Shown one piece after another: positions 25,645 through 33,747 of a DNA stretch of 40,497 nucleotides. Both the position numbers and the translations under genes were made by a program. How positions within the stretch are numbered: position 1 is the stretch's first letter; every line of letters starts with the position of its first letter. Origin of the DNA: Candidatus Gastranaerophilales bacterium (GTDB lineage: Bacteria > Cyanobacteriota > Vampirovibrionia > Gastranaerophilales > Gastranaerophilaceae); assembly GCA_944325535.1 (NCBI GenBank), contig CALVAL010000010.1:1-40497 (forward strand), written 5' to 3'. The notes under the pieces are model-generated. The model made no database searches. It saw only the letters and a list, made by a program, of their open reading frames with translations, and was not told where the DNA came from.

Positions 25645-26732
25645 GTAATATAAAGCTGGTTTTAGGCGATTTTACGATTAAATTAAAGCCTGATAGAAAT
25701 TGCACGACTGAAATTTGTAAAGAGATTTTAGGCAATATAAATAATGCAAAAAGTTCAATAGATATTGCAATTTATGGGTATTCAACAGTACCTAAAATTG
25801 AAGAAGCAATCAAAAATGCGATTAATCGTGGTGTAAAAATAAGACTTGTCTATGATTTGGATTCAAATGGTGAAAATATTTATCCAAATACTAATGATAT
25901 CGTAAAATTAATAGCTTCAAACAATTCAGATAGATTTTCAAGCGAAGCCTCAAAAATTATGCATAATAAATTCTACATTTTTGATGAAAAAATAGTTATT
26001 ACAGGCTCTGCAAATCTTTCTCATACTGATCTTTCAGGGTATAATTCCAATTCTATTCTTGTAATTGATTCAAAAGAAGCTGCAAAAATTTATCAAAACG
26101 AGTTTGAGCAAATGTATTCAGGAAAATTTCATAATGATAAGAGTCCAATCCCACAAATAAATCCTCCTAAGAATATGGAAATATATTTTTCACCACAGGA
26201 TAGAATTTATGAAAAAGCTTTAATCCCTATTATAAAAAACGCAAAAAGCTATATTTATATCCCGATTTTTGTACTTAGTGAAAAGCAAATAGTACAAGAA
26301 TTAATCAACGCTAAAAAACGAGGAGTTGATGTAAGAATAATTATTGATGCACTTAATGCAGCAGCTAAGTATTCCAAAGTCAAAGAATTAAGAGGCGGAA
26401 ACATTCTTGTAAAAACTGAGAATTTTGCAGGAAAAATGCATTCAAAAACAATGATTGTTGATGATAAGTATTTAATAATAGGCTCAATGAATTTTTCTAA
26501 TAGCGGTGCTAATAAAAATGATGAAAATATTGTTATTCTTCAAAATAGTCAAGCAGCAGTTTTTTATAAAAAATATTTTTTATACCAATGGTCAAAAATT
26601 CCTAATCGCTGGCTTAATAGCAATCCCTCAGCAGAAGGGAAATATTCTCTAGGCTCTTGTAGTGATGGTATCGACAACGACTATGACGGAAAAATAGATT
26701 TAGATGATGATGCTTGTAAAGCTAGACATTAA
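25584..26732 (+). CDS. PLD-family phosphodiesterase part, joined to the upstream frame by a -1 shift
   Basis: The open frame runs from 25584 and has no start codon suitable for the first PLD repeat; a later TTG would cut into the domain. Two phospholipase D HKD motifs are present, MHNKFYIFDEKIVITGSAN and MHSKTMIVDDKYLIIGSMN, each with the HxKx4D pattern. PLD-family enzymes include cardiolipin synthases and nucleases such as Nuc/Zucchini types. The C-terminus has SCSDGIDNDYDGKIDLDDD, a Cys-bounded Asp-rich calcium-binding-like segment. A combined protein of about 558 residues would be membrane-anchored with the catalytic domain outside. Function is open: lipid or nucleic-acid phosphodiester as substrate. 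Confidence 0.75.
   Translation, partial: SIKKKLTQKQTKFYSYKLDLGNIKLVLGDFTIKLKPDRNCTTEICKEILGNINNAKSSIDIAIYGYSTVPKIEEAIKNAINRGVKIRLVYDLDSNGENIYPNTNDIVKLIASNNSDRFSSEASKIMHNKFYIFDEKIVITGSANLSHTDLSGYNSNSILVIDSKEAAKIYQNEFEQMYSGKFHNDKSPIPQINPPKNMEIYFSPQDRIYEKALIPIIKNAKSYIYIPIFVLSEKQIVQELINAKKRGVDVRIIIDALNAAAKYSKVKELRGGNILVKTENFAGKMHSKTMIVDDKYLIIGSMNFSNSGANKNDENIVILQNSQAAVFYKKYFLYQWSKIPNRWLNSNPSAEGKYSLGSCSDGIDNDYDGKIDLDDDACKARH
25590..25598 (+). other. A9 slippery tract, candidate frameshift site
   Basis: In the zero frame of the upstream segment the codons read TTA AAA AAA AAC, which places the heptamer A AAA AAA exactly in the X XXY YYZ phase used for -1 ribosomal frameshifting. Adding one A (or a -1 slip) joins the two open frames into about 558 codons. 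A sequencing or assembly error, or a true mutation in a homopolymer, would look the same. Confidence 0.6.
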
Positions 26733-26985
26733 TTAAAATCTGGCTAAGCTCTAATAAAATTAGTATTCTTCAAATTTTTGTATAATATTAAGTTTTGTAA
26801 ACATGTTTTTCAAAAAAGTCAATTTTTTTATAAAAAAATACTTCATGAATATATAGGGAAAAATAGGATACAAAAATAGGTAGATGTAAGAATCATTTCG
26901 ATTTATGGTTACAATTTTGGGTTGACAAAGTTGTAATAAGAAAAGAGATGTAGACTTAGTGTATACCAAAGAAAGGCAGGTTTTT
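26733..26985. promoter_or_regulatory. AT-rich gap upstream of the NFKG membrane protein
   Basis: This gap is about 253 bases. It contains TATAAT at 26781-26786, a TTGACA at 26922-26927 without a correctly spaced -10, the palindrome AAACATGTTT, and a ribosome binding site AAAGGCAGG directly before the ATG at 26986. No hairpin terminator for the PLD gene and no RNA gene could be recognised. Confidence 0.4.
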
Positions 26986-28428
26986 ATGTCAGTAAATGCA
27001 GTAGATAGCATAGGATATAATCCATACTCATATGCTAACGATCAAGCTTTTTGGAATGCTTATAATTCTTATAATGTTAATTTCAAAGGTACTCAAGGAG
27101 CTACTGGTACACAAGCTGCAGCTAGTTCTACAGCAAGCACAGATTCTGCATCAACAGCTGTATCAAATTTGCCTAAAGCTGATTATAGCGATGATTCTGG
27201 TATTAGCAGTAAAGGTATTGTAGCCAGTGTCGTTGCTCTAGGGGTCGTTGGAGCAGGCTTATTATATGCTAGTAAAAGGGGAGATGGCAAAGGTATAAAA
27301 GCCGGCTTAAAAAATATTTGGAACGGATTTGTAGGTAAAAGTTCTAGTGCTGCAGATAATGTAGCGGATGCAGCTGCAGAGAAACTATCTGGAGTTATTA
27401 AAAAAGGTGGAAAAAATTTAAAAGAATATACTATTGAAAAAGATGGAATGATTTTTAAAATAAAAGATGTCGGTATTACTGAAATTATTAACAAAGAGAA
27501 AAAGGCAATTACTAATATTGCGGAATGGGAAAGAAGTAATCCGACTTTAAAGGATGCTGTTAATAAAACTATTAGTGAAATTACATCAAGTAGAGATTAC
27601 ACAAAAGTTGGACGAGAAATCGTTTTTGATGGTAAAACTTACGGATTTAAATATGATAAAGACGGTAAAATTATAGATGCTTTCATCAAGAAAGATAGTG
27701 GTGAATTTGAAAGAATTGCAGATATTACTGATTTATTCAATAAAAATTCAGATTTAGCTAAAAAAGCAGAGTCATTTACTTACAGCATGAATGGAGCTGT
27801 TCACCTTAGAGATGGTGCCGGAAATTATGTAGAAAATCTTGGTAAAGATGTAGAATTAGTAATTAGAAATGGTGAAATTTTATCAGCTCGTTATAAAAAT
27901 GGTACTGCTTGGACTGATATAGCGGATCAAGGAACTTTAGATAGATTAAAGACTACATTTAAAGATGATATCCAAAAAGCAGGTAAAGATTTTGATTTTG
28001 GTATAAATACTGAAGCTAAAGATTGTTTCTATGAATATGTAAAAGATAATGATAAGGTATTATTTAGTGCATCATCAAATAAACCTATTGAACATACTAT
28101 TACAACAACTCATAATACAACATCGACAATCAATGATTTTTGGAGTAAAAATGATGCTGTGAAAAAAGAATTAGATAATATTCTATCATCTGGAGAAGTT
28201 CCAAATGCTTATAAATTAGGTAATAATTTCATTTATAAAGATGATTTCGGACAAATCTATACAATAGAAGGTAATGAAATTAAGAAAGTAAAACTTGATA
28301 AATTAACTAATATAGATGGAACTGATTATGTTGCAGGTAGTGTTATTGATGGTGACGTTTTAACAAAATGGCTAGAAACTCCAGAAAATAATAATGCATA
28401 TCAAAAAGTTCTTGAATTATTTAAATAA
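26986..28428 (+). CDS. NFKG-motif protein with one membrane segment, unknown function
   Basis: The 480-residue protein starts at ATG 26986, supported by AAAGGCAGG; the frame extends to an upstream GTG that has no such site. The N-terminus contains NVNFKGTQG at residues 30-38, followed by an Ala/Ser/Thr-rich linker. A hydrophobic segment (about 76-96, GIVASVVALGVVGAGLLYAS) is followed by basic residues. The remaining 380 residues are soluble and unrecognised, with repeated Lys/Asp/Gly-rich strands (for example YGFKYDKDGKIIDAFIKKDS). The positive charges after the hydrophobic segment suggest the long C-terminal part is cytoplasmic. No signal peptide. The layout is similar to the LysM protein at 10968. 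Confidence 0.75.
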   Translation: MSVNAVDSIGYNPYSYANDQAFWNAYNSYNVNFKGTQGATGTQAAASSTASTDSASTAVSNLPKADYSDDSGISSKGIVASVVALGVVGAGLLYASKRGDGKGIKAGLKNIWNGFVGKSSSAADNVADAAAEKLSGVIKKGGKNLKEYTIEKDGMIFKIKDVGITEIINKEKKAITNIAEWERSNPTLKDAVNKTISEITSSRDYTKVGREIVFDGKTYGFKYDKDGKIIDAFIKKDSGEFERIADITDLFNKNSDLAKKAESFTYSMNGAVHLRDGAGNYVENLGKDVELVIRNGEILSARYKNGTAWTDIADQGTLDRLKTTFKDDIQKAGKDFDFGINTEAKDCFYEYVKDNDKVLFSASSNKPIEHTITTTHNTTSTINDFWSKNDAVKKELDNILSSGEVPNAYKLGNNFIYKDDFGQIYTIEGNEIKKVKLDKLTNIDGTDYVAGSVIDGDVLTKWLETPENNNAYQKVLELFK

Positions 28429-28458
28429 AAATATATTTCTCCTAATTAATAATATTCC

Positions 28459-28490
28459 AAGCCCCGAAATCAAAAGGGGCTTTTTATTAT
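28459..28490 (+). terminator. Rho-independent terminator
   Basis: AAGCCCC (28459-28465) and GGGGCTT (28476-28482) form a GC-rich stem followed by a T-rich tract. It lies just after the NFKG membrane protein gene and just before comF. Confidence 0.9.
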
Positions 28491-28512
28491 TTTAAAATTC
28501 TTTAGATTCTAT

Positions 28513-28518
28513 TATAAT
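28513..28518 (+). promoter_or_regulatory. -10 box directly in front of comF
   Basis: TATAAT ends 8 bases before the ATG at 28527, with a weak TTTAAA 16 bases upstream. No Shine-Dalgarno separates it from the ATG, so transcription probably starts at or next to the start codon (leaderless). Confidence 0.4.
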
Positions 28519-28526
28519 ATTTGGGT

Positions 28527-29168
28527 ATGAAAAAGTTTTTATTATCGCTGCTGGATTTAATTTATAAAAAGAAATGTTATTTTTGCAGGTCATCTAAATA
28601 CTCGCTCAAAATGTGTCCTAAATGCTACAATGAACTTGAATTTAGAAGCATTCAGCCTGTTAGAATTATTGAAGGAGTAAATATTTATTCTTGTGGGATT
28701 TATAATAAGAATCTCCAAAAACTAATCCGTGGACTAAAGTACCATAATCAAAAGGAATTAGCATATTATCTTGCAAAATTTATGTATGAATATTTTATTC
28801 TATTAGATGATAAAAGGGATTTTCAGGTAGTTCCCACTCCATTGCATAAAAACAGGATTAAAAAAAGAAAATACAATCATATGGATTTAGTAGTAGAGGA
28901 GTTTTCCAAGCTTGCAAATTTAGAGCCAAATTATGAATTAATCAAAAGAGTTAAGAATACAAAAGCTCAATATAAGCTCACAAGAGCGCAAAGGATGGAT
29001 AATTTAAAAGACGCATTTGAAATTAATCCAGAGAAAAATCTTAATAAGCCTGTACTAATTCTTGATGATATTTCAACGACAGGTGCGACATTTGAAGAAA
29101 TGATAAAAACTTTGAAGGATAAAAATATATCCGATATTTTATGTCTTGCAGCTTCAAGTCCTGATTAA
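28527..29168 (+). CDS. comF: ComF-family phosphoribosyltransferase-like protein
   Basis: The 213-residue protein is of the ComF/GntX type, linked to DNA uptake or DNA metabolism. It has an N-terminal zinc-ribbon-like Cys cluster (CYFCRSSKYSLKMCPKCY), the central VPTPLHKNRIKKRKYNHMD block and the phosphoribosyl pyrophosphate-binding motif VLILDDISTTGATFEEM near the C-terminus. The ATG at 28527 is preferred over an in-frame TTG two codons upstream. It is separated from the next gene by a short gap and is probably co-transcribed with it. The exact role is not established for this lineage; no other competence genes are in view. Confidence 0.88.
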   Translation: MKKFLLSLLDLIYKKKCYFCRSSKYSLKMCPKCYNELEFRSIQPVRIIEGVNIYSCGIYNKNLQKLIRGLKYHNQKELAYYLAKFMYEYFILLDDKRDFQVVPTPLHKNRIKKRKYNHMDLVVEEFSKLANLEPNYELIKRVKNTKAQYKLTRAQRMDNLKDAFEINPEKNLNKPVLILDDISTTGATFEEMIKTLKDKNISDILCLAASSPD

Positions 29169-29206
29169 AATGTGTTAAAATTAGTATGTAAGTAATTAGG
29201 AGAGCT

Positions 29207-30283
29207 ATGTTTAACAAGAAAAAAACTAACATGGAACTGGAAATTATTGAACAAACAAAAATTGTTCCATATATTTTGATGAAATACATTGACCCACAAA
29301 CAGGTGAAATAAAAATTGACTTGCCTCAAAATATTACAAAAATTATCCTAGTAGCAAGTGGCTCTTCTTATCATTGTGCAAGATTCGCAATAGAGCTTAT
29401 AGAAAAAATTTCAAAAATTGAGACTAGAGCAATTTATTCAAGCGAATTTTTATTAAAAAGCGTTATTCCTCATGATGAAAATACTCTTTATATTTTTATT
29501 ACCCAATCAGGAGAGACTTCTGATACGATAAAATCATTAGAAAGGGTAAAATCAATTTCAAATTTACCGACTCTATGTATTACAAATAAAGAGAATTCAA
29601 CTATTTGGAATTTATCAGATTATAAGGTTGCATGCTATGCAGGTGAAGAAAAAGGGATTGCTGCTACAAAATCCTTCACTTCACAAATGCTTTGCTTAAT
29701 TCTTATTTCATTAAAACTTATTGAAAATAGTAATGCAGATAAAAATCTAATTACAAGGTATAAAAAATCATTGTTCAGTATTCCAGCTACAATGGAAAAA
29801 GCTCTTGCAAAGAGAGAAGAAATAAAAAAGCTAGCAAAAGTATTGGCGAAAGAAAAAAATATTGTAATTACAGCAGATGGAATTTCATATTCACTAGCAA
29901 AAGAAGCAGCATTGAAAATTAAAGAAACGTCTTATAAAAACATATCAGCTGCGATATTAGGTGAATTTATGCACGGACATGTCGCTGTATTAAATAATAA
30001 ATCTACTTTAATTTATATAACTGTAGATACAATTTCAGAACGCTCAATTGCTAATTTAGAAAAAATAAAAGCCGACTACAACCCTAAATTGGTTGTAATC
30101 GGACCTGTTGTTAATCAACTTAAACCCAATTACATCATTAATATATCTTGCGAAAACGAAGTGCAGCAATTGTTTGCGAATGTTCTAATAATTCAACAAT
30201 TGGCACTTGAAATCGCACTAAAGCTTAAACGCAATGTTGACCACCCGAAAGGTCTGCAAAAAGTTGTTAAAGATAAAGTCTAG
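29207..30283 (+). CDS. Stand-alone SIS-domain protein, GlmS isomerase-like
   Basis: The 358-residue protein has two SIS domains like the isomerase half of glucosamine-6-phosphate synthase, without the N-terminal glutaminase domain. Sugar-phosphate-binding blocks are ASGSSYHCARFA, FITQSGETSDTI and EEKGIAATKSFTSQ. The second half has LKIKETSYKNISAAILGEF and a HG pair (MHGHVAVL). The C-terminus DHPKGLQKVVKDKV parallels the DxPRxLAKSVTVE ending of GlmS. It may be a sugar-phosphate isomerase or deaminase (NagB-II/AgaS-like). AGGAGAG precedes the ATG. It converges with the 80-residue orphan, whose stop codon overlaps its own. Confidence 0.82.
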   Translation: MFNKKKTNMELEIIEQTKIVPYILMKYIDPQTGEIKIDLPQNITKIILVASGSSYHCARFAIELIEKISKIETRAIYSSEFLLKSVIPHDENTLYIFITQSGETSDTIKSLERVKSISNLPTLCITNKENSTIWNLSDYKVACYAGEEKGIAATKSFTSQMLCLILISLKLIENSNADKNLITRYKKSLFSIPATMEKALAKREEIKKLAKVLAKEKNIVITADGISYSLAKEAALKIKETSYKNISAAILGEFMHGHVAVLNNKSTLIYITVDTISERSIANLEKIKADYNPKLVVIGPVVNQLKPNYIINISCENEVQQLFANVLIIQQLALEIALKLKRNVDHPKGLQKVVKDKV

Positions 30284-30522
30284 CCTTCCGCAGCTTCTTT
30301 ACCTCTATATCTTGCAGATTTTGCATTTACTGCATAACATATAGTGTTCAACTTTTGAGATAGCATAAACATATTTCTTTGAATAGTTGCTACATCATTC
30401 ATTGCTTCTAACATTTTTTGAGGATCAACCATTGATTCCATTGCTTCATGGTTATCAACTTTTTCATCCGCATACTTTTTGACTAACAATTTGTCAATAT
30501 AGTCTCTTGCTCCGACTGCCAT
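30280..30522 (-). CDS. Small unknown protein downstream of the flagellar operon
   Basis: The 80-residue, largely helical protein begins MAVGARDYIDKLLVKKYADE and contains DPQKMLEAMNDVATIQRNMF. I do not recognise it. It lies 107 bases after fliI on the same strand, with an AGGAAT ribosome binding site, so it may have its own promoter or be a distal member of the flagellar unit. It is too short to be FliJ (about 147 residues), although it sits where fliJ is often found. Its stop codon overlaps that of the convergent SIS gene by a few bases. Confidence 0.6.
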   Translation of the reverse strand: MAVGARDYIDKLLVKKYADEKVDNHEAMESMVDPQKMLEAMNDVATIQRNMFMLSQKLNTICYAVNAKSARYRGKEAAEG

Positions 30523-30629
30523 AATTCCTATTCCTTATTTTCCCTATGTATATATAAAAACATTTTGAATAGAAAAATTGACTTTATGTAAATATATATT
30601 AAGAAATCTAAATAGTATTTCTATAAATC

Positions 30630-31955
30630 TTATGCTCCAGCTAATTGACCTAGTTGTAGTAATTTAGCGACAGTTTCTTCATAATTAATTTTTTCGTCAG
30701 TAGATTGGGTTAAAAATCCGTTAATTTCATTCATCATAGCAATAGCTTTATCACAATTTGGGTCAGACCCTTTAACATAAGCTCCTATGTTGATTAAATC
30801 TTCGTTCTTTTTATGTACTGCAAGTAAATTTCTAATTGCTCCTGCTGCATTTCTATGTTCTTTAGTTGTCACATCACCCATAACCCTACTTAAGGATTGT
30901 AGTACATCGACAGCTGGATAATGATTTTTATGTGCTAATTCTCTAGAAAGCATAATGTGACCATCTAAAATACTTCTTGCAGTATCTGAAATTGGTTCAT
31001 TAAAATCATCACCTTCGACTAATACGGTATATAATCCCGTAATAGTTCCAAATTCATTGGTACCTGCTCTTTCCATTAATTTAGGCATTAATGCAAAAAC
31101 GGATGGCGTATAACCTCTAGTTGCAGGAGGCTCTCCTATTGCTAGTCCTACTTCTCTTTGTGCCATAGCAATACGAGTAACACTATCAAGCATAAATAAA
31201 ACATCTAAGCCTTTATCTCTGAAATATTCTGCAATCGATGTCGCAACAAAAGCAGCCTTTATTTTTACTAATGAAGGTTGTTCAGATGTTGCAGCAATTA
31301 CTATTGAGCGTTTCATACCTTCAGGACCTAGAATTTCCTCTATGAATTCTTTTACCTCTCTGCCACGTTCTCCAATTAGTGCTATAACATTCAAATCTGC
31401 AGAAGTATTTTTAGCCATCATACCGATAGTTGTACTTTTTCCAACGCCAGATCCTGCAAAAATACCCATTCTTTGCCCTTTACCTAGTGTCATAAAACCA
31501 TCTATTGATTTAATACCAAGGCTAAGAGGTTCGGATATACGCTTTCTTTTAAGCGGATTAATGGAATCAGCTCGAGTCGAACGATATTCTGAAAATCTGA
31601 TTTCGCCTAATGTATCAATAGGATTACCTAGTCCATCAAGTACTCTGCCGATAAGTTGATTTCCTACTCCTATTTTCATGGCACTTCCACTGTTAACAAC
31701 TAAAGCTCCGGGTCTTATTCCATCAGGGTTTCCAAGAGGCATAAGTAAAATTTTATCTTGTTTAAATCCGACTACTTCTGCCATTGTAGGTTTGTCATTA
31801 TAATCATTGTAAATATAACACAGGTCACCAATAGAGGCTTTGGGTCCATCTGATTCAATAGTTAAGCCTATAATCTCTGTTATTTTACCAATTTCTTTTA
31901 TAGATTGGGTTTTATTTATAATATTAATGTATTTGTTTTTATCCCAATTCATCAT
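30630..31955 (-). CDS. fliI: Flagellar type III secretion ATPase FliI
   Basis: FliI is the ATPase of the flagellar export apparatus, related to the beta subunit of F-type ATPase. The protein has about 441 residues from the ATG at 31955. It has the Walker A motif FAGSGVGKSTTIGMM, Walker B-like LDVLFMLDSVTRIAMAQREV, and the family block GEPPATRGYTPSVFALMPK. The AGGTG close to the start is inside the fliH 3' end, so the genes overlap; an adjacent ATG (31952) or upstream GTG (31961) are alternatives. FliF and FliG neighbours show this is flagellar and not an injectisome ATPase. It is last of the fliFGHI unit. Confidence 0.95.
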   Translation of the reverse strand: MMNWDKNKYINIINKTQSIKEIGKITEIIGLTIESDGPKASIGDLCYIYNDYNDKPTMAEVVGFKQDKILLMPLGNPDGIRPGALVVNSGSAMKIGVGNQLIGRVLDGLGNPIDTLGEIRFSEYRSTRADSINPLKRKRISEPLSLGIKSIDGFMTLGKGQRMGIFAGSGVGKSTTIGMMAKNTSADLNVIALIGERGREVKEFIEEILGPEGMKRSIVIAATSEQPSLVKIKAAFVATSIAEYFRDKGLDVLFMLDSVTRIAMAQREVGLAIGEPPATRGYTPSVFALMPKLMERAGTNEFGTITGLYTVLVEGDDFNEPISDTARSILDGHIMLSRELAHKNHYPAVDVLQSLSRVMGDVTTKEHRNAAGAIRNLLAVHKKNEDLINIGAYVKGSDPNCDKAIAMMNEINGFLTQSTDEKINYEETVAKLLQLGQLAGA

Positions 31956-32691
31956 CGACACCTGTTAACATTTTTCTTGCTATTTCAGATATCTGCGAGG
32001 AAATCCTTGAATCTAACCTGGAATTTAATGTCTCTACAATTACACCATCAGGAGATAAAGAGGTGTCTTCTATAATTTTTAAAGTATTTAGTTTTGGAAT
32101 TTCCGCTCTAAAATTTTCTATTAAATTATTTATGTTTTCTACCAATAGTGGATTTACTATTATTGTAATATTTTCTTTATCATTTAGTTGTTTGATTGCA
32201 TCAAGTGTAATATTATATAAAATTTCATCATCAAATTTTTCATGACAGACTTTATCAGCAATCATAGAAACTAAATCAACAATATCTCGTGAAGCTGAAT
32301 CGATAATATTTTTTTTCATTTCAAAGGAGCTGCTAGCAAGAGTATCAAGTGATTTTAGAGCTTCTAAAGAATCGTTTTGAAATTTTGCAAGCCCGTCTTG
32401 TTCTCCTTTTTTGAAACCTTCTTCATAAGCTTTATTTTTTATACTTTCATATTCTTGTTGTGCTTTTTTTCGAGCTTCTTCAATAATTCTTTCGGCTTCA
32501 TTGTTAGCAGTTTGGGTTACTAATTGTGCTTTATTTTCTGCATTATCTATAATTTGTTTTGCTTTAGCATCAGTTTCTTCAATAATTTTTTGTACTTTAG
32601 CTTGTTGAGCAGTAACTCTTGTCTGCTCAATTGGCAATACAAAATTATCTCCAAGCTGGATTTCTTGACTTTTTATTCTATTACTACTCAA
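31939..32691 (-). CDS. fliH: Flagellar assembly protein FliH
   Basis: FliH binds and regulates the FliI ATPase in the export apparatus. The 250-residue protein begins with a short head, then a long Ala/Glu/Lys-rich coiled coil (about residues 30-110, for example AKQIIDNAENKAQLVTQTAN), and ends with a globular domain like the E subunit of V-type ATPases (PDGVIVETLNSRLDSRISSQ). Position between fliG and fliI supports the call. The start overlaps the fliG stop by 8 bases and the end overlaps the fliI start by about 17 bases, so translation is coupled along the operon. Sequence conservation in this family is low. Confidence 0.88.
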   Translation of the reverse strand: MSSNRIKSQEIQLGDNFVLPIEQTRVTAQQAKVQKIIEETDAKAKQIIDNAENKAQLVTQTANNEAERIIEEARKKAQQEYESIKNKAYEEGFKKGEQDGLAKFQNDSLEALKSLDTLASSSFEMKKNIIDSASRDIVDLVSMIADKVCHEKFDDEILYNITLDAIKQLNDKENITIIVNPLLVENINNLIENFRAEIPKLNTLKIIEDTSLSPDGVIVETLNSRLDSRISSQISEIARKMLTGVDDELG

Positions 32692-33733
32692 TTAATTCAT
32701 CCTCTACACTAGCACGAGTAATAGTGATTTCACCAGTTGCTTCAAGATTTCTTATAGAATTAACAATGCTTGTTTGTGCTTCTTGAACTTCTTTTGCTCT
32801 TACTGGACCTAAATATTCCATATCATCAGTAAGCATTTGTTTAGCACGTTCTGACATATTTTTAAATATTTTATCCTTAATTTCGTCCTTAGTACCTTTA
32901 AGAGCGAGAGCAAGTTGTTTTGTATCGATTTCTCTAAGTAATCTTTGAATAGCTCTATCATCAAGAATAATAATATCTTCAAATACGAACATCAAGTCGC
33001 GAACTTCTTGAGCCATTTTTTGGTTTTCAATATCAAGCCATTCCATGATATTCTTTTCTGTACCTCTGTCGCAGCAGTTCAGAATATTTGCTAATGATTC
33101 AACACCACCAGCATTTGAGAAATCTTGAACCAAGAGTGCTGAAAATTTACGTTCTACAATATCTTCAATTGTAGATAAGATTTCAGGATTTGTAGGTGTC
33201 ATATCAGCGATACGCATAGATACTACAGCTTGCACATCAGGTGGCAAAAAAGCAAGTACTTGCGCTGATAGTTCCGGTCTCAGATAAGCCAAAATAAGAG
33301 CTAAAAGCTGCGGATTTTCAGAAGCAAATGTATTCGCAAGTTGTGAAGGATCTGCTTCATTGAGAAAGTAAAATGGGTTTGTATTTACCATAGAGTTTAC
33401 TTTTTCTAATAATTTAGCAGCCTCTTGCTCTCCATATGTCTGAGCTAAAAGTTGTTTAGCATATCCTACACCACCTTGAGCAATATAATTTTTTGCTTGA
33501 AAAACTGTTTTAAATTCGATTAGTACATCATTTAAATCTTCATCAGAAATTTTTCCTAAGTTTGCAATATCAAGTGTGATTTGCTCTAATAGGTCTTCAT
33601 CTTTGATATTTTTTAATATTTCAGAAGCAGTAGTCGGTCCAAGTGCAATAAGAAGTGCTGCAACCTTTTGACTAGGACGCGTAATTGTCTTTTTTGCTTC
33701 TTCTTTTGCTTTTTTAATTTCTTCTATACCCAT
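32684..33733 (-). CDS. fliG: Flagellar motor switch protein FliG
   Basis: FliG forms the rotor ring between the MS-ring protein FliF and the switch, and interacts with the stator. The 349-residue protein starts with RPSQKVAALLIALGPTTASE, the typical FliG N-terminal domain. The middle domain has ANTFASENPQLLALILAYLR, corresponding to the EHPQ motif region. The C-terminal motor domain includes FVFEDIIILDDRAIQRLLRE and QLALALKGTKDEIKDKIFKN, with the charged residues expected for torque generation. It lies 14 bases downstream of fliF and overlaps fliH. Confidence 0.96.
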   Translation of the reverse strand: MGIEEIKKAKEEAKKTITRPSQKVAALLIALGPTTASEILKNIKDEDLLEQITLDIANLGKISDEDLNDVLIEFKTVFQAKNYIAQGGVGYAKQLLAQTYGEQEAAKLLEKVNSMVNTNPFYFLNEADPSQLANTFASENPQLLALILAYLRPELSAQVLAFLPPDVQAVVSMRIADMTPTNPEILSTIEDIVERKFSALLVQDFSNAGGVESLANILNCCDRGTEKNIMEWLDIENQKMAQEVRDLMFVFEDIIILDDRAIQRLLREIDTKQLALALKGTKDEIKDKIFKNMSERAKQMLTDDMEYLGPVRAKEVQEAQTSIVNSIRNLEATGEITITRASVEDELIE

Positions 33734-33747
33734 ACTAACCTTCTACT

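Noticed and set aside
25857-26732. PLD gene starting at the TTG 25857
   Set aside because: This would cut into the first PLD repeat, whose start (KSSIDIAIYGYS) is encoded earlier in the same frame. The open frame begins at 25584.
26733-26985. RNA gene or leftward small ORF (26760-27011) in the largest intergenic gap
   Set aside because: No tRNA-like cloverleaf or hairpin-rich structure was seen, and the leftward ORF overlaps the start of the supported NFKG gene.
30630-31955. Injectisome ATPase instead of FliI
   Set aside because: The gene is in the order fliF-fliG-fliH-fliI with flagellar rotor proteins, and no injectisome-specific genes are present.
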